A stretch of 64,000 bases of DNA from Rhizobium oryziradicis (GTDB lineage Bacteria; Pseudomonadota; Alphaproteobacteria; Rhizobiales; Rhizobiaceae): the NCBI RefSeq assembly GCF_001939045.1, contig NZ_MKIM01000025.1:181707-245706 (forward strand). Direction: 5' to 3'. The translations under genes and the position numbers were made by a program. Under the pieces are notes generated by a model, which had not been told where the DNA came from, searched no databases, and was given only the letters and a program-made list of their open reading frames with translations. This document shows, piece by piece, positions 63,482 to 64,000 of this stretch. The number at the start of each line of letters is the position of its first letter. The first letter of the stretch is position 1.

Positions 63482-64000
63482 CAAGCCGACTTCTTCGTGC
63501 TATCGTCCTTCACTTCTTCATAATCGGCATCAACGATGCCGTCATCATGTTGTGCTGCACCATCTGCACCGCCCTCAGCCTGCTGCGATTCGTAAATCGC
63601 CTGACCCAGCTTCATGGACACTTCCATGAGGGTCTGTGTCTTGGCCTGAATGTCCTCAGCGTTTGGCTCGGACACTTCAACGGCTTCCTTCAGGGTGGCA
63701 ATCGCATCTTCGATCGCCTTGCGGTCTTCAGCAGACACCTTATCACCATAATCCTTCACCGACTTCTCGGTGGAGTGGATCAGGCTTTCGGCCTGGTTCT
63801 TGGCTTCAACAACGGCGCGACGGTTCTTGTCGGCTTCAGCATTGGCTTCAGCGTCCTTGACCATCTTCTCGATGTCAGCATCCGACAGACCACCAGAGGC
63901 CTGAATGCGGATCTGCTGTTCCTTGCCGGTGCCCTTGTCCTTGGCCGAAACCTGCACGATGCCGTTGGCGTCGATATCGAAGGTCACTTCGATTTGAGGT
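63481..64000 (-). CDS. dnaK: Chaperone protein DnaK (C-terminal part, runs off the window)
   Basis: C-terminal 170 or so residues of Hsp70: end of the substrate-binding domain ([19 protein letters not shown]), followed by [19 protein letters not shown] and the helical lid, ending in an acidic, alanine-rich tail ...[10 protein letters not shown]. The sequence upstream of 64000 is missing, so the ATPase domain is not seen. It is the first gene of dnaK-(secreted protein)-dnaJ. Confidence 0.96.
   Translation of the reverse strand, partial: PQIEVTFDIDANGIVQVSAKDKGTGKEQQIRIQASGGLSDADIEKMVKDAEANAEADKNRRAVVEAKNQAESLIHSTEKSVKDYGDKVSAEDRKAIEDAIATLKEAVEVSEPNAEDIQAKTQTLMEVSMKLGQAIYESQQAEGGADGAAQHDDGIVDADYEEVKDDSTKKSA

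Noticed and set aside
1-64000. tRNA, rRNA, insertion sequence or phage genes
   Set aside because: I saw no cloverleaf-like sequence, transposase, integrase or phage gene while reading both strands; a covariance-model search would be needed for certainty.

Overview
The window is a stretch of chromosome from an alphaproteobacterium of the Rhizobiaceae (Rhizobium/Agrobacterium/Allorhizobium-type). This rests on the alphaproteobacterial gene string dnaA-rpsT-enoyl-CoA hydratase-mutM-ubiE-ubiB-coaBC-dut, the separation of dnaN from dnaA by about 31 kb, a PmtA-type phospholipid methyltransferase, a DUF4118/HWE histidine kinase, rhizobial-style promoters and intergenic inverted repeats, and codon use favouring G/C in the third position. 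No species can be named from sequence alone. Most of the window is core genome. I saw no tRNA, rRNA, insertion sequence, prophage, plasmid gene or CRISPR array.

Layout. 1-5.1 kb: replication initiator dnaA (minus) behind a 1.2-kb non-coding region that carries a likely DnaA-autoregulated promoter and three contiguous 25-bp iteron-like repeats, then rpsT, an enoyl-CoA hydratase and mutM. 5.2-9.5 kb: ubiE, ubiB, coaBC and an acetyltransferase. 9.4-13.5 kb: a paired short-chain chromate transporter with a divergent LysR regulator, a class II amidotransferase and a pirin. 13.5-19.9 kb: thiD behind a TPP riboswitch, the trehalose operon otsBA, prfC, dut and an acetyltransferase. 19.9-27.2 kb: two LysE/RhtB exporters, cysK, the HWE kinase, comM, gshB and a cupin protein. 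27.3-31.6 kb: a complete ugpBAEC glycerol-3-phosphate ABC importer with a candidate Pho box. 31.7-36.4 kb: yraN-rsmI diverging from dnaN, then pmtA, a histidine-phosphatase-like gene and pyrF packed head to tail.

36.4-45.6 kb: a secreted beta-helix protein, a DUF1330 protein, an NDUFA9-like reductase, a 50-residue secreted peptide, uppP, a GST-fold protein resembling the FtsZ-binding FzlA, queG, an epimerase, rlpA and an rsmB-like methyltransferase. 45.7-50.8 kb: a four-gene periplasmic operon (imelysin, di-heme oxidoreductase, second imelysin, DUF1513 protein). Its members recur together but its biochemistry is not established, and it is the best candidate in the window for a little-described system. 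50.8-57.7 kb: tspO, a thioesterase, an MTA/SAH nucleosidase, guaA, a GGDEF-EAL protein, an adenosine kinase and an SH3 protein. 58-64 kb: a 2-hydroxyacid dehydrogenase, the operon recF-moeB/thiF-acetyltransferase, slyX, and a dnaK-(secreted protein)-dnaJ operon in which dnaK runs off the window end.

The genes serve replication (dnaA, dnaN, recF), translation and RNA modification (rpsT, prfC, rsmI, queG, rsmB-like), repair and nucleotide metabolism (mutM, dut, pyrF, guaA, adenosine kinase), cofactors (ubiE, ubiB, coaBC, thiD, gshB), envelope and division (uppP, rlpA, pmtA, fzlA candidate), and stress or nutrient responses (otsBA, ugp, dnaKJ, imelysin operon). Coordinates were derived by hand from the sequence and starts were chosen by ribosome-binding site and family conservation. 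All promoter, operator and terminator calls are predictions read by eye.
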